Source: Periplaneta americana (lineage: Eukaryota; Arthropoda; Insecta; Blattodea; Blattidae). From it: a stretch of DNA of 64,000 bases. The stretch spans positions 3,095,001 through 3,159,000 of the forward strand of contig NC_091120.1 in the NCBI RefSeq assembly GCF_040183065.1, in the 5' to 3' direction. The position numbers were made by a program, and so were the translations under genes. The notes beneath the pieces were generated by a model that made no database searches, was not told the origin of the DNA, and saw only the letters and a list, made by a program, of their open reading frames with translations. Below, one piece after another: positions 32,913 through 44,902 of this stretch. The stretch's first letter is position 1, and each line of letters starts with the position of its first letter.

Positions 32913-33813
32913 TGCCATTAGGAAAATCGAGGATAACAGAGAGGGTTTGGAATTGAACGGGTTACATCAGCTGCTTGTCTATGCGGATGACGTGAATATG
33001 TTAGGAGAAAATCCACAAACTATTAGGAAAAACACGGGAATTTTACTGTAAACTAGTAAAGAGATAGGTTTGGAAGTAAATCCCGAAAAGACTAAGTATG
33101 TGATTATGTCTCGTGACGAGAATATTGTACGAAATGGAAATATAAAAATTGGAAATTTATCTTTTGAAGAAGTGGAGAAGTTCAAATATCTTGGAGCAAC
33201 ACTAACGAATATAAATGATACTCGGGAGGAAATTAAACACAGAATAAATATGGGAAATATTTGTTATTATTCGGTTGAGAAGCTATTATCATCCAGTCTG
33301 CTGTCAAAAAAATCTGAAAGTTAGAATTTATAAAACAGTTATATTACCGGTTGTTCTGTATGGTTGTGAAACTTGGACTCTCACTTTGAGAGAGGAACAT
33401 AGGTTAAGGGTGTTTGAGAATAAGGTGCTTAGGAAAATATTTGGGGCTAAGAGGGATGAAGTTACAGGCGAATGGATAAAGTTACACAACACAGAACTGC
33501 ACTTATTGTATTATTCACCTGACATAATTAGGAACATTAAATCCAGACGTTTGAGATGGGCAGGGCATGTAGCACGTATGGGCGAATTCAGAAATGCTTA
33601 TAGAGTGTTAGTTGGCAGGCCGGAGGGAAAAAGACCTTTGGGGAGGCCGAGACGTAGATGGGAAGGTAATATTAAAATGGATTTGAGGGAGGGGGATATG
33701 ATGATGGAGAATGGATTAATCTTGCTCAGGATAGGGACCAATGGCGGGCTTATGTGAGGGCGGCAATGAACCTCCGGTTTCCTTAAAAGCCAGTAAGTAA
33801 ATAAGTAAGTGAG
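32913..33813 (+). mobile_element. RTE-like non-LTR copy f with 11 bp TSD
   Basis: It starts just after motif B (ATGCCATTAGGAAAATCGAG) and includes [76 protein letters not shown] and [21 protein letters not shown] single-base insertion near 33308 (an A run) shifts frame between SSSLLSKKSES and [10 protein letters not shown], an in-frame TAA interrupts near 33048, and a deletion near 33695 spoils the C-terminus. TAATCTCAAAA flanks both sides (32902-32912 and 33814-33824). Confidence 0.9.
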
Positions 33814-33824
33814 TAATCTCAAAA

Positions 33825-34484
33825 ATCAAGAACCTATCGACCAAAAATGGCTAGAAATAAATAAAGCAATGTAAAAAAATGTATATTTTGTTTTATAATA
33901 ACATAAAATGAATTAATGTACCAAAGGACATGGCTCATAGTTAAAAGAAAAGTTAAAACATTTTCATAAAAAATTCCCTCCCCCAATGATAATAAACCCA
34001 CGCCTACATGAAGTTAGTTGTGTCGTTTCTTGCTAGCTACACAAGGAAGGAAGGGTTGGTGCCAGCCGTGTCTCTGAAGAATCAACTTGTATGGCGGAGT
34101 GTCGAATTCAAAGGAAATGGAACTGGAGTGAAGGAGCATCTGCAGTTGGTTATCTTCCGCACAACTTTGTAACTTTATTTGTTCCACGGGGGTCATGCAA
34201 TATTCTGTAACATATCGCGGAGAAGGAACAAGTAGAAATTCCCCCACCCCACTCACCATCTTAGATTGAGGAAGCGGGATGGGGTGGGGGAGGCTTGCTG
34301 GGGATGTTCCCCCACTGGACATAATCATCAGAACCACAGCGAACATCACGCAGCCCTCTCCTGGGGGATGTCGCGTTGCTGAACTTGACCTGCTCAAATT
34401 ATGGCAATATAGAGCAGAACAAACCTCCCCAGCCTGGAGATTCAGGGCTTCATCAACAGCAACAGTAGACAGTATTACTTGGCT
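33825..34484. other. Unassigned, GC-richer stretch with overlapping frames
   Basis: 34014-34487 (minus, 157 codons) and 34279-34500 (plus) are both open but share no recognised domain. C-rich and G-rich tracts (CCCCCACCCC, GGGGTGGGGGAGG) occur at 34240-34300. Probably non-coding. Confidence 0.3.
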
Positions 34485-34989
34485 CAACGTTGTGTATGTA
34501 TTTATTACTTATTTATTTGTTTATTTACATACTTACTTACCTATCAATTATCTAATTATGTATTGTATTTACTTGTATATTTATTTTGTTGTTTGTGTGT
34601 ATATTTATATTTTTATTTTATTATTTCTTTATTTACTCATTCATTCTTTAATTTATTTGTTCCTTCATTTATTCATTTATTTATGGGTTTATTTATTTAC
34701 TTATTTATTTATTTATTTATATATATTTATGACTTCATTCATTTAATTACTTATTTATTTGGTCCTTCATTTATTTATTTATGAGTTTATTTATTTAATT
34801 ACTTACTTATTTATATATATATTTATTTATTTATTTATGGCTTCATTAATTTATTTACTTACTTTTTATTTGTGTGTATATTTTATTTTTATTTTATTAT
34901 TTCTTTATGTACTCATTCATTCTTTAATTAATTAATTAATTTGTTTCTTCATTTATTTATTTATGGGTTTATTTATTTACTTACTTACC

Positions 34990-35038
<49 letters not shown>

Positions 35039-35322
35039 GGCTTCATTCATTTATTTACTTATTTATTTATTCCTCCATTTATTTATTTATTTATGGGTTT
35101 ATTTATTTACTTATTTATTTATTTATTTATTTATTTATGGCTTCATCCATTTATTTACTTATTTATTTGTTCCTTCATTTATTTATTTATTTATTTATGG
35201 GTTTATATATTTACTTACTTATTTATTTATTTATGGCTTCATCCATTTATTTACTTATTTATTTGTTCCTTCATTTATTTATTTATTTACTTACATATTT
35301 ATATATACATTTATTTACTTAC

Positions 35323-35357
<35 letters not shown>

Positions 35358-35655
35358 TTTGTGGCTTCATCCATTTATTTACTTATTTATTTGTTCCTTC
35401 ATTTATTTATTTATTTACTTACTTATGCATTTATTTATTTACTTACTTATTTATTTACTTATTTATTTATGTATTCATTTATTTATGTATTTATTTATTT
35501 ATTTATGTAGTTATTTATGTATTTATTTATGTATTTATTTATTTGTGTATTTACTTATTTACTTATTTATTTATATATTTATTTATTTATATATTTATTT
35601 ATATATTTATTTATTTATGTATATATATATATTTATTTATTTATTTATTTATTTC
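34485..35655. repeat. Kilobase-scale (TTTA)n array with variant units
   Basis: TTTA units mixed with TTAC, GGCTTCAT and GTTCCTTC variants repeat for about 1.17 kb, with a (TA)n core at about 35000-35033. Higher-order repetition is visible (CATTTATTTACTTATTTATT plus GTTCCTTCATTTATT recurs several times). It is joined at 35656 to a retroelement 3' end on the minus strand, so it may be an expanded (TAAA)n tail. Confidence 0.9.
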
Positions 35656-35740
35656 CTCTCGTTGACTTAAGAGCAGTAGGCCTTCTCTTTCACACCATTA
35701 GAAGTACGAGTAGAAATAAAACATTATTAAAAAAAAACTA
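35656..35740 (-). mobile_element. Short retroelement 3' terminus, minus strand
   Basis: CTCGTTGACTTAAGAGCAGT then AGGCCTTCTCTTTCACACCA resembles the reverse complement of the 3' terminal motif of the non-LTR family at 63.9 kb (GTGGAAGAGAAGGCCTTATG). It adjoins the (TTTA)n array exactly where the tail would begin. Only ~80 bp is recognisable. Confidence 0.45.
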
Positions 35741-36386
35741 AAAATAAATTTAAAATTTATGTAGACCAATAATGGCAGAATTTAATAACGACTGAATTTG
35801 CAAAACAAGTAATGACGCCTTAAACAGAACTGTTACATTCCTAAATAGCAAATTACAGTTAGAAAAATGTTAATACCATACAACACAATTTAACTATTAT
35901 GAAAATTCATGAGGTTGTACAGTATGCGCCAAAACAAGCAGTACTGAAATTGTCGCTCAACTGCTGTCCACGTTTCCCTAGCAACGAAGTATTTATTTAT
36001 TATACACAATAGTTTGACATGTTGTGAATTCAGCGTTGTGTTGATTTCTGCAATTTTGGTTCTCACCACAGAGGAGAAGGTGTTTATCGTGGAGCATTAT
36101 TTCCGATCATACTGAGTACTGAAAACGCAAACATGCTCTGAAAATCAAGATAAGTCATTATAACATGCAAGACGACGTAAAACTGATCGCGTACGTCGGA
36201 ACTTCTCATCGACAGCTAACATTGTTGTGTTATTGGTTAAATCGCTGCTGGTACTGCTCTTTAACGTGGCGCCGCACTCCATGTGACCTGAAATAATGCC
36301 CGACAGCAAACACCTTCCCCTATGTCGCGAGAACCATAATTGCAGAAATCAACACAACGCTGAATTCACAATATGTCAAACTATCA

Positions 36387-37544
36387 TCTATACTAATAAT
36401 AAATCTGTAGCCGAAATTTTTTTGGTAATTTTCGATTTTTCAAAAATAATTGGTCCTAACATATATAATTAACTACCCTGAAACCGAAAATCGCTTTTTT
36501 TAATTTTTTTTTGTATGTCTGTCTGTCTGTCTGTATGTTTGTTAACTTTTCACGCGATAATGGCTGAACCGATTTCGATGAAAATTGCAATATAAATTAA
36601 GTTCGTTGTAACTTAGATTTTAGGCTACATAGCATTCATAATACTTTATTTAAAAGGGGGGTTATAAGGGGGCCTGAATTAAATAAATCGAAATATCTCG
36701 CTTATTATTAATTTTTGTGAAAAATGTTACATAACAAAAGTTTCTTTAAAAATAATTTGCGATAAGTTTTATGCCTTGAAAAAGTTTGATAGGACTGATA
36801 TTTAATGAGATAAATGAGTTTTAAAATTAAAATAACTGCCATCTAAGGCCGTGTAATGAATTAAAAAACAAATGACTTCGTCTATAAGGGACCTTGGACA
36901 GCAACAATCGAAAGCTATGAAAGATAGGCTACAGAGAATGTTTCTGTGTTTGTATGAAGTAATATCGGAAGCTAAATTAACCGATTTGTATAATTAATTA
37001 TTATTTCACCATTGGAAAGTGTAGTTTCTCTAGATGGACATAATGCTATAATGTTATTACAGTAACTTCTGATATGATATAATATAATATAATATAATAT
37101 AACATAATATGTAATATTATATAATATAATATAAGTTATTTGAAGGGTTCAGAACCGTAGTGGGCCAAGCGCCATTTACTGAATACGTAGAAAACAAGGG
37201 TTAAAATTAAGTTATTATCATAATTTAATGGAACCCTATAACAAGTAAAATAAAATATAGGCTACACATTAAATCTAAATGATGTCAATCTTCATTAAAC
37301 TCTGATTGCATGTAATAAAAATTAAGAAACATATTAAAGGAATTGTCATTGCACCAAATGAGTGTCTCTGGACCAAAATGATAGCATTTTAATTATTTGG
37401 ATACAATTTAAATTAATTAACAAATTAAACGATTTATTCTTCTATCAAACACGAATGTTTCCTGGATCAAACGTCCTATTTTAATTATGTAATTACTTTA
37501 TATTTATTTCTAACGGGTGCAGCGGAGCGCACGGGTACGGCTAG
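36387..37544 (+). mobile_element. Helitron, copy 2, inside a MITE terminal repeat
   Basis: It starts TCTATACTAATAATAAATCT after an A and ends ACGGCTAG before a T. It shares most of its length with 30907-32304 (for example GGTAATTTTCGATTTT, CACGCGATAATGGCTGAACC, ATCTCGCTTATTATTAATTT) but lacks the Rep remnant. It has instead an (ATAAT)n run at 37073-37135 and a unique piece around 37140-37330. The host arm is interrupted cleanly and has no TSD, as expected for a Helitron. Confidence 0.85.
37073..37135. repeat. (ATAAT)n pentanucleotide run
   Basis: ATAATATAATATAAT units with minor interruptions inside Helitron copy 2. Confidence 0.9.
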
Positions 37545-37633
37545 TATAAAATAAATAAATATTTGGTGGGTAGGGAAACGTGGACAGCAGATGAGCGATA
37601 ATTTCAGTACTGTTTGTTTTGGGATATACTGTA

Positions 37634-38074
37634 ATATAAATCATCTTATCTACCAATTTATTGAAATTGAAATTCATCCAATAACACACTCATTTGTAAT
37701 TTGGCTTTAAATTGTGGTTATTTCTGACAATTCCTGACGTCAATAAGTAAATATTGTTGAAGGAAGAAGAGTATAAATTAATTCTGTGATGAGGAATAGA
37801 AAGAAGCGATTGACGCTGATTACGAAGAGTTGTGATAAACTGGTAATGCCAGATAATTTAGAGTAGAAGTATGTAGAATTTTGAATGGCAGTGACAGGGA
37901 GTGTATGATTCTTATTTCCCTCAGACGAACTTAATACAGCATATGAGAGACGATGTTACAAGATCAAATCGTATACAGTATAGTACATGCATTATGAACA
38001 CGCTGCAGTCTTTCAGCTAGGTTGTTGTTTCATTGGTTAACAAAGACTAATTGACCTGTAATATAAAATTGTAC
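37634..38074. other. Unassigned AT-rich stretch
   Basis: Nothing recognised. Confidence 0.4.
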
Positions 38075-39175
38075 AAAAGTTAAGTGATAGACTGAAAATT
38101 GTACAAAACTATTTTATATTATAATTTGAACTTATCTGAATTTTCAACATGACATTTAAATATATAGAAGCCAGTCAGGCAAAAAAAATTGATAAGTGAT
38201 AGACTGAAAATTGTACAAAACTATTTTATATTACAATTTGAACTTATCTGAATTTTCAACATGACATTTAAATATATAGAAGCCAGTCAGGCAAAAAAAA
38301 TTCATAAGTGATAGACTCAAAATTTTACAAAACTATTTTATATTACAATTTGAACTTATCTGAATTTTCAACATGACATTTAAATATATAGAAGCCAGTC
38401 AGGCAAAAAAAATTGATAAGTGATAGACTGAAAATTGTACAAAACTATTTTATATTACAATTTGAACTTATCTGAATTTTCAACATGACATTTAAATATA
38501 TAGAAGCCAGTCAGGCAAAAAAAATTGATAAGTGATATACTGAAAATTGTACAAAACTATTTTATATTACAATTTGAACTTATCTGAATTTTCAACATGA
38601 CATTTAAATATATAGAAGCCAGTCAGGCAAAAAAAATTGATAAGTGATAGACTGAAAATTGTACAAAACTATTTTAAATTACAATTTGAACTTCTCAGAA
38701 TTTTCAACGTGACATTTAAATATATAGAAGCCAGTCAGGCAAAAAAAAATTGATAAGTGATAGACTGAAAATTGTACAAAACTATTTTAAATTACAATTT
38801 GAACTTCTCAGAATTTTCAACGTGACATTTAAATTTATAGAAGCCAATCAGGCTAAAATACTTGATAAGTGATAGACTGAAAATTGTACAAAACTACTTT
38901 TAAATTACAATTTGAACTTCTCAGAATTTTCAACGTGACATTTAAATTTATAGAAGCAGGCTAAAAAACTTGATAAATGATAGACTGAAAATTTTACAAA
39001 ACTATTTTATATCACAATTTGAACTTATCTGAATTTTCAACATGACATTTAAATTTATAGAAGCCAGTCAGGCAAAAAAAAAATGATAAGTGATAGACTG
39101 AAAATTGTAGAAAACTATTTTATATTACAATTTGAACTTATCTGAATTTTCAACATGACATTTAAATTTAATTGA
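38075..39175. repeat. Tandem satellite, about 10 units of ~112 bp
   Basis: The marker GATAGACTGAAAATT recurs at 38086, 38198, 38310, 38422, 38534, 38646, 38759, 38871, 38979 and 39092, giving periods of 112-113 bp with one of 108. Each unit also has TACAAAACTATTTTATATTA, GAATTTTCAACATGACATTT and AGAAGCCAGTCAGGCAAAAA. Units 6-8 share CTTCTCAGAATTTTCAACGT instead of CTTATCTGAATTTTCAACAT, which marks a higher-order subfamily. The flanks share AATTGAC(C/T)TGTA (38050 and 39169). Confidence 0.95.
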
Positions 39176-39178
39176 CTT

Positions 39179-39690
39179 GTAGCATACAACGGATTTACAT
39201 TAGAAGATATTAATAAAGTGTCGTCTATTTCAAATTCTTAACACTAGATAGCAAGTATTACTAAAGCATAAATGCCGGTCCCACGTGTGAAGTTCGATAT
39301 GCAAGTAAATAAAATTGAATAAAAATATGATTACTTTTATTTTATTAATACTGTTCGTTGAATATTTTGTCCACGAAATAGTCTTGGCAAATATCACTCA
39401 TAGATTCAATTTTCGTCCATGGTTGTGAAATTGTCGACAAGGTTAAACTTATTCCTGGTATTACTTGTGTTAAGAAATAAGCCTATATTATGTTGTCTTA
39501 CCATTAAATTCATAACTACTGTGACAACATGTTGTCTATTACATCCAAAACAACACTGTGTCTATTGAATAATTGCAGCATTCCTCATAATTACTGCCGG
39601 AATATGAATACTTTGTGTAGTATATCCGAAACAACCCATGTAGTCAACTACGTTATACCCAAAACAATTCCATTAAAGCCTGGGTACTGA
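39179..39690. other. Unassigned stretch after the satellite
   Basis: Contains three loosely repeated phrases around AAAACAACA/CCGAAACAACC (39540-39670). Nothing else recognised. Confidence 0.4.
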
Positions 39691-40105
39691 GATGGGAAGT
39701 TGAATCAAATGTACCGAAGTTAAATCTGAAGCGATTATATTTAGCGAGAGAATTAAATACAGGCAGCCCAGGAGTAAATCACCCGCAAATGGTTATAAAT
39801 GGATCTCCAATCGAGTGGAAATCTTCAGTTAAATACGTAGGGATAACGTTCGCAGTATCGGAAGAACCTCGGCGTTGCAAAGTGGAAATTCAGAGAAAAG
39901 TTGTAGAACGTAGCATGAGCTGCAAATACTTGGGCACAGAAGGTACAAGCAGTGGGGTCATGAAACAAGCTGACAGGATTGCTGGATCAGCGAACGACGT
40001 AAATATGTAAGAACAGAGACTAGCGTAAGTATTTGTAATTCAGTAGTACGATCTACCTTCGCATATACGGTAGATATGTTTGAAACAAGATCTGATACAT
40101 AAGAA
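39690..40105 (+). mobile_element. R4/Dong-like RT remnant (thumb and C-terminus)
   Basis: The frame 39789-40010 reads MVINGSPIEWKSSVKYVGIT and then SCKYLGTEGTSSGVMKQADR, and a shifted frame at 40002-40103 reads RKYVRTETSVSICNSVVRST, FAYTVDMFETRSDT. The order (FKYLG.E.TS.......Q..R......N...R.ETKVRIYK.VVRP..TY..ETR.DT) is that of insect endonuclease-RT proteins often grouped with R4/Dong elements. One frameshift and several replaced consensus residues mark decay. Confidence 0.6.
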
Positions 40106-40135
40106 AGAAAACAAATATTGGAAACACAAGAAATG

Positions 40136-41075
40136 GCTTACTTACTTACTCACTTACTTACTTACTTACTTACTTTTAAGGAACCCGGAGGTTCATTGTC
40201 GCCCTCACATATGCCCGCCATTGGTCCCTATCCTGAGCAAAATTAATCCATTCTCTATCATCATATCCCACCTGCCTCAAATCCATTTTAATATTATCTT
40301 CCCATCTACGTCTCGGCCTCCCTAAAGGTCTTTTTCCCTCCGGCCTTCCAACTAACACTCTATATGCATTTCTGGATTCGCTCATACGTGCTACATGCCC
40401 TGCCCATGCGTGCAGTTCTGTGTTGTGTAACTTTCTCCATTCTCCTGTAACTTCATCCCTCTTAGCCCCAAATATTTTCCTAAGAACCTTATTCTCAAAC
40501 ACCCTTAACCTATGTTCCTATCTCAAAGTGAGAGTCCAAGTTTCAGAACCATACAGAACAACCGGTAATATAACTGTTTTATGAATTCTAACTTTCAGAT
40601 TTTTCGACAGCAGACTGGATGACAAAAGCTTCTCAATCGAATAATAACAGGCATTTCCCATATTATTTATTCTGTGTTTAATTTCCTCCCGAGTGTCATT
40701 TATATTTGTTACTGTTGCTCCCAGATATTTGAACTTCTCCACCTATTCAAAAGATAAATTTCCAATTTTTATATTTCCATTTCGTACAATATTCTCGTCA
40801 CGAAACATAATCATATACTTTGTCTTTTCGGGATTTACTTCCAAACCTGTGTCTTTACTTGTTTCCAGTAAAATTCCCGTGTTTGCCCTAATCGTTTGTG
40901 GATTTTCTCCTAACATATTCACGTCATCCGCATAGACAAGAAGCTGATGTAAACCGTTCAATTCCAAACCCTCTCTGTTAGCCTGGACTTTCCTAATGGC
41001 ATACTCTAGAGCGAAGGTAAAAAGTAAAGGTGATAGTGCATCTCCTTGCTTTAGCCCACAGTGAATTGGAAACGC
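40136..41075 (-). mobile_element. RTE-like non-LTR copy g, internally deleted
   Basis: The minus strand reads from LKQGDALS near 41050 through [20 protein letters not shown] (40967-40743 frame), [26 protein letters not shown] and [20 protein letters not shown] to the C-terminus. Relative to the other copies, about 60-70 bp are missing near 40408 ([11 protein letters not shown] replaces [28 protein letters not shown]). A stop at 40743 separates the frames. The (TTAC)n tail is on the plus strand at 40136-40170. No TSD is clear. Confidence 0.85.
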
Positions 41076-41179
41076 ATGTGCTTATCCCATGGCTACACTT
41101 AGAAAAATAAGAAAACAAGGAACGTGTTGCGTAAATATGCGAAATTCAACCGATAAATGATGGGAGACAAGACTGTTGT

Positions 41180-42070
41180 GTGCAGCCCTGTATCTGGAAT
41201 GAGTGGGAACAATATCAGAAGTTGTACAAGATAATATTCCAACTATATACAAAATTTCTAGGACTTTTTATAGACTCCGGTTTAACATGGGATAAGCACA
41301 TCGAATACATATGCACAAATCTATCAAGAGTTTTATATTTGTTAAAGAAATTAACGACTTGCGTTTCTCAAAATTATTTAAGATGTGCCTACTTTTTCTT
41401 TCTTTCAGTCGATAATCCGATATGCCCTAATTTTCTGGGGAAATGGAACCAAAATTGGAAGCGTCTTGATTTTACAAAAGAAAGCCATTAGAATTTTATG
41501 TAAATCAAACTATCTGGAACATTGTCGGCCACTTTTCAGACAATCACGGATTTTAACAATCATAAATTTGTATATATATGATCTAGTACTTTACACTCGA
41601 CAAAATATCGGCAATTACTCATTAGTGGCCAATATACATGATCATGAAATTAGAAATAGTGAACAAATTAATATTCCATATTGTAGATTACACAAGAGCA
41701 ACACAAACTTTTTAATTATTGGGATGAAATTATATAATAAGCTCCCAGTCAATATTATAAATTACCAATCAGTAGCTTCAAAACTAGATTTTACAATTGG
41801 TTATTAAATAATCCTTTTTATTCTGTTGCTGAGTTTTTCAACACAAATTTGCATGAAATTGTATTTTAATAAATACGTTTAATTGCAATTTAGTTAGTTT
41901 TATTTAATTTAAAAGTTTCAAATTATTTTATGTTTTCATTGTATTACTTAAATTTTACTGTTTCTTTTATTAGTGTTTTTTAAAATGTATTTATATGTTT
42001 TTCAATGTATTCTGACGAAGCCTAAAACTGTATGTCTAATGGCCAAAAATAAATTGAATTGAATTGAACT
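41180..42070 (+). mobile_element. CR1/jockey-like RT C-terminus with (TTGAA)n tail
   Basis: The frame 41180-41491 contains FLGLFIDSGLTWDKHIEYIC and LYLLKKLTTCVSQNYLRCAY, then a shift near 41390 continues as YALIFWGNGTKIGSVLILQK, KAIRILC...CRPLF and FLIIGMKLYNKLPVNI with a C-terminus ending at 41807. The 3' UTR has TGACGAAGCCTAAAACTGTA and the tail AAATTGAATTGAATTGAACT. This is the thumb-to-end region of a CR1/jockey-type protein with one frameshift. Confidence 0.8.
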
Positions 42071-43427
42071 GAAAAGATAGAACAACTCACTGTCTAACAG
42101 ACTGAAAGCCTAGAATTAAGAGAAGAAGAAGAATAACGACTTACATTCGCTGCATATAGGTGACAAACTCAGACTTGTCCACGTTAGAATGTGGCCGTAG
42201 GGCGTAACGAAAAAAAAATTTCGAAATTCAGAACGTAAGGGTGTACCAAAGTTCTCTTATCTTTACTATAAGCAGTAAAAAACTAGGTCTCTGATTACAT
42301 TTTTCACCGAGTTGCAGGAGGTCTAAAAATTAGCGTATAAAGTAAAATTTTTATTTATAATTTTTTTTTCGTAATTCTTCGGTGTATGGTCAATGGAGCT
42401 TAAGTCACTTCTTTTTTACAATTTTTGTTTCTCAAAAGCTATTAAAAAGAAATCTTCAGTTTTCATTTGGTATTACGGACTTGTGTCTGGGTGGTATGCA
42501 AGTCATAATTCAGTAAAATGATCAATTTGCCTCAAATCTTATTTTCTAGCATTTTGTCGGTTTTAACGGTTTATATTGACATATGCCCTTAGTATCATCA
42601 CTATATGATGTCCTGGAGAAATATTATGTTGGTCACAAGATTTTTATGCCTCTGTGTACTTTAACATGTGCCAACACTGAATTAATGAGGAAATTGTATG
42701 TCCACTCTTGTTACTTTCTAGAATAGGTCTATGAAAGAATAGAGTTGTTGAAAGTGTTAAGTGGTTTTCATGAAACAAGCGTAGTCCAGAGGTCTTGTTT
42801 TTGTGAAAATAGTCATTGTCCAGCCAGGACGATTGTATAAAATTTACAAATATCCCATTCATATAATCTTGAAACATTTATGGATACAATTTTAAACTGT
42901 AGTAATTTGGCAGTACTCGGAAAATGCCACACCAGAGAAAAATACTTTAGCACGTGAATTGTTGTATTAGTTATGGAGTCATCTTTAGGTGCAGAAGTAA
43001 CCCCATGGAAGAAACGCAAGCAACGAATGCAGAAGAAACAGGGTATAATAAAAAAGACGATTAATATTACAGAAGCATACTTCAGCCACAACAGAGTATT
43101 TTTTCTTAAAACAACCATTGTCCACAGTACCTACATTTACACTTGTATTTCTATGACACATTTTAAGTTACAAATTTACTTCAGTTTTCCCAAGTTTCTA
43201 CAACGCCTTAACAAATGACATGATGAATTTCATACTTGAAGTGTCAACAACACACACGTCAGATAGATTTTTGTTTCTCGTGAAAATTTATGTTTTTGGA
43301 CTGTGGTTGTTTTTTCAAACAACTCATCAATTGTGGGCAATAAATTTTATGTAATATATTTTTCACATGGCAAAGAGTATTTTAAAGGACACAAAATTTG
43401 TAAATGTACTCGGTTTTTAACATATTT
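42071..43427. other. Unassigned AT-rich stretch
   Basis: A 101-codon minus frame (42813-43118) has an N-terminal hydrophobic run (YASVILIVFFIIPCFF) but no family. No repeat ends were recognised. Confidence 0.4.
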
Positions 43428-43440
43428 AATTTACCATTCT

Positions 43441-44069
43441 TACTTACATACATACTTACTTACTTAATTACTTACTTACTTACTGGCTTTTAAGGAACCC
43501 AGAGGTTCATTGCCGCCCTCACATAAGCCCGCCATTGGTCCCTATCCTGAGCAAGATTAATCCATTATCTATCATCATATCCCACCTCCCTCAAATCCAT
43601 TTTAATATTATCTGCCCATCTACGTCTCGGCCTCCCTAAAGGTCTTTTTCCGTCCGGCCTCCCAACTAACACTCTATATGCATTTCTGGATTCGCCCATA
43701 CGTGCTACATGCCCTGCCCATCTCAAACGTCTGGATTTAATGTTCCTAATAATGTCAGGTGAAGAATACAATGCGTGCAGTTCTGTGTTGTGTAACTTTC
43801 TCCATTCTCCTGTAATTTCATCCCTCTTAGCCCCAAATATTTTCCTAAGCACCTTATTCTCAAACACCCTTAACCTATGTTCCTCTCTCAAAGTGAGAGT
43901 CCAAGTTTCACAGCCATACAGAACAACCGGTAATATAACTTTTTATAAATTCTAACTTTAAGATTTTTTGACAGTAGACTGGATGATGAAAGCTTCTCAA
44001 CCGAATAATAACAGGCATTTCCCATATCTATTCTGTGTTTAATTTCCTCCCGACTGTCATTTATATTTG
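43441..44069 (-). mobile_element. RTE-like non-LTR copy h with 13 bp TSD
   Basis: Minus frames give [20 protein letters not shown] and [60 protein letters not shown] and REVGYDDR. A deletion near 43940 shifts the frame within the thumb. The (TTAC)n tail lies at 43441-43484. AATT(T/C)ACCATTCT flanks both sides (43428-43440 and 44070-44082; 12 of 13). Confidence 0.9.
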
Positions 44070-44082
44070 AATTCACCATTCT

Positions 44083-44725
44083 GTCATCTTAATAATTCCA
44101 CGCATGTAGGACTCTTCACTGACAGGAATAGCTCAAGAAACTGAACTAGAAGCAGGGATATCATCCGCGACATGCCGAAGAACGGACTCGTTTTGAAGCA
44201 TTTAATGAGGACGTACGTAACCAGGTGACTCATATCCATTACATAGGATACCATGGAATACATTACATTTTTCCTCTACCACTGCTACGCGAAATTGAAT
44301 TTTGCTTCGATTATTGAATCGATTTACCGATGTGACATAGTTCGGCGTGTTTCTCCGAACACTTTGGGTGGAGTTGCCCGAAACAAATGCGGATAATCAG
44401 AAGTCCGATATCTGTAATTCACACTATCGGCACTCCGCTCGATACTACTGGGGGCTGCTCAATGTCGGGGTGATCATTTTCCCCGGTCGCGGCGTCCTCG
44501 TGTGCAACAAGGAGTTGTGGGTCGAGGCCCTGTGGATCGTAAATTTCCATTTCCAATGTTAGGATTAAAAACAACACCCATCTTCACACGAGGGATTTGT
44601 AGGACGAAAGCTTTTATCAGCCGTCTGCGTTTTGTTTGAAGCATCTGAAAGGTAAGCAGTTCATCGTATGCAAAAGGCCAGAGCACCTTCATCACGTGCG
44701 TTGATTCCACAGATATGATAATGAT
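44083..44725. other. Unassigned stretch
   Basis: GC-richer around 44380-44560, with overlapping short frames (44347-44562 plus, 44474-44710 minus) of no recognised family. Confidence 0.35.
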
Positions 44726-44902
44726 TTACTTACTTACTTACTTACTTACTGGATTTTAAGGAACCCGTAGGTTCATTGCCGCCCCCACATAAGCCCGCCA
44801 TTGGTCCCTATCCTAAGCAAGATTAATCCAGTCTCTACCATCATATCCCACTTCCCTCAAATCCATTTTAATATTATTTTCCCATCTACGTCTCGGCCTC
44901 CC

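Larger units (their letters stand above)
35920..37631. mobile_element. ~0.55 kb long-TIR MITE split by a Helitron
   Basis: The left arm (35920-36065) starts CAGTATGCGCCAAAACAAGC and includes GCTGTCCACGTTTCCCTA and GAATTCAGCGTTGTGTTGAT. The right arm is its inverted copy, split into 36327-36386 and 37545-37631 by Helitron copy 2. TA lies outside each end (35918-35919 and 37632-37633). Without the Helitron the element is about 555 bp with TIRs of ~145 bp, consistent with a Tc1/mariner-type MITE. No open frame was recognised. Confidence 0.85.

Noticed and set aside
34014-34487. 157-codon minus frame as a gene
   Set aside because: The plus strand is also open over part of it, composition is driven by C/G tracts, and no domain was recognised.
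34479-35741. Overlapping frames of up to 235 codons rich in Ile, Tyr, Leu and Phe that look like membrane proteins
   Set aside because: They all lie in the second (TTTA)n array and occur in several frames at once.
38075-39175. CRISPR array or terminal repeats
   Set aside because: Units are contiguous 112 bp repeats without unique spacers, in a eukaryotic repeat context.
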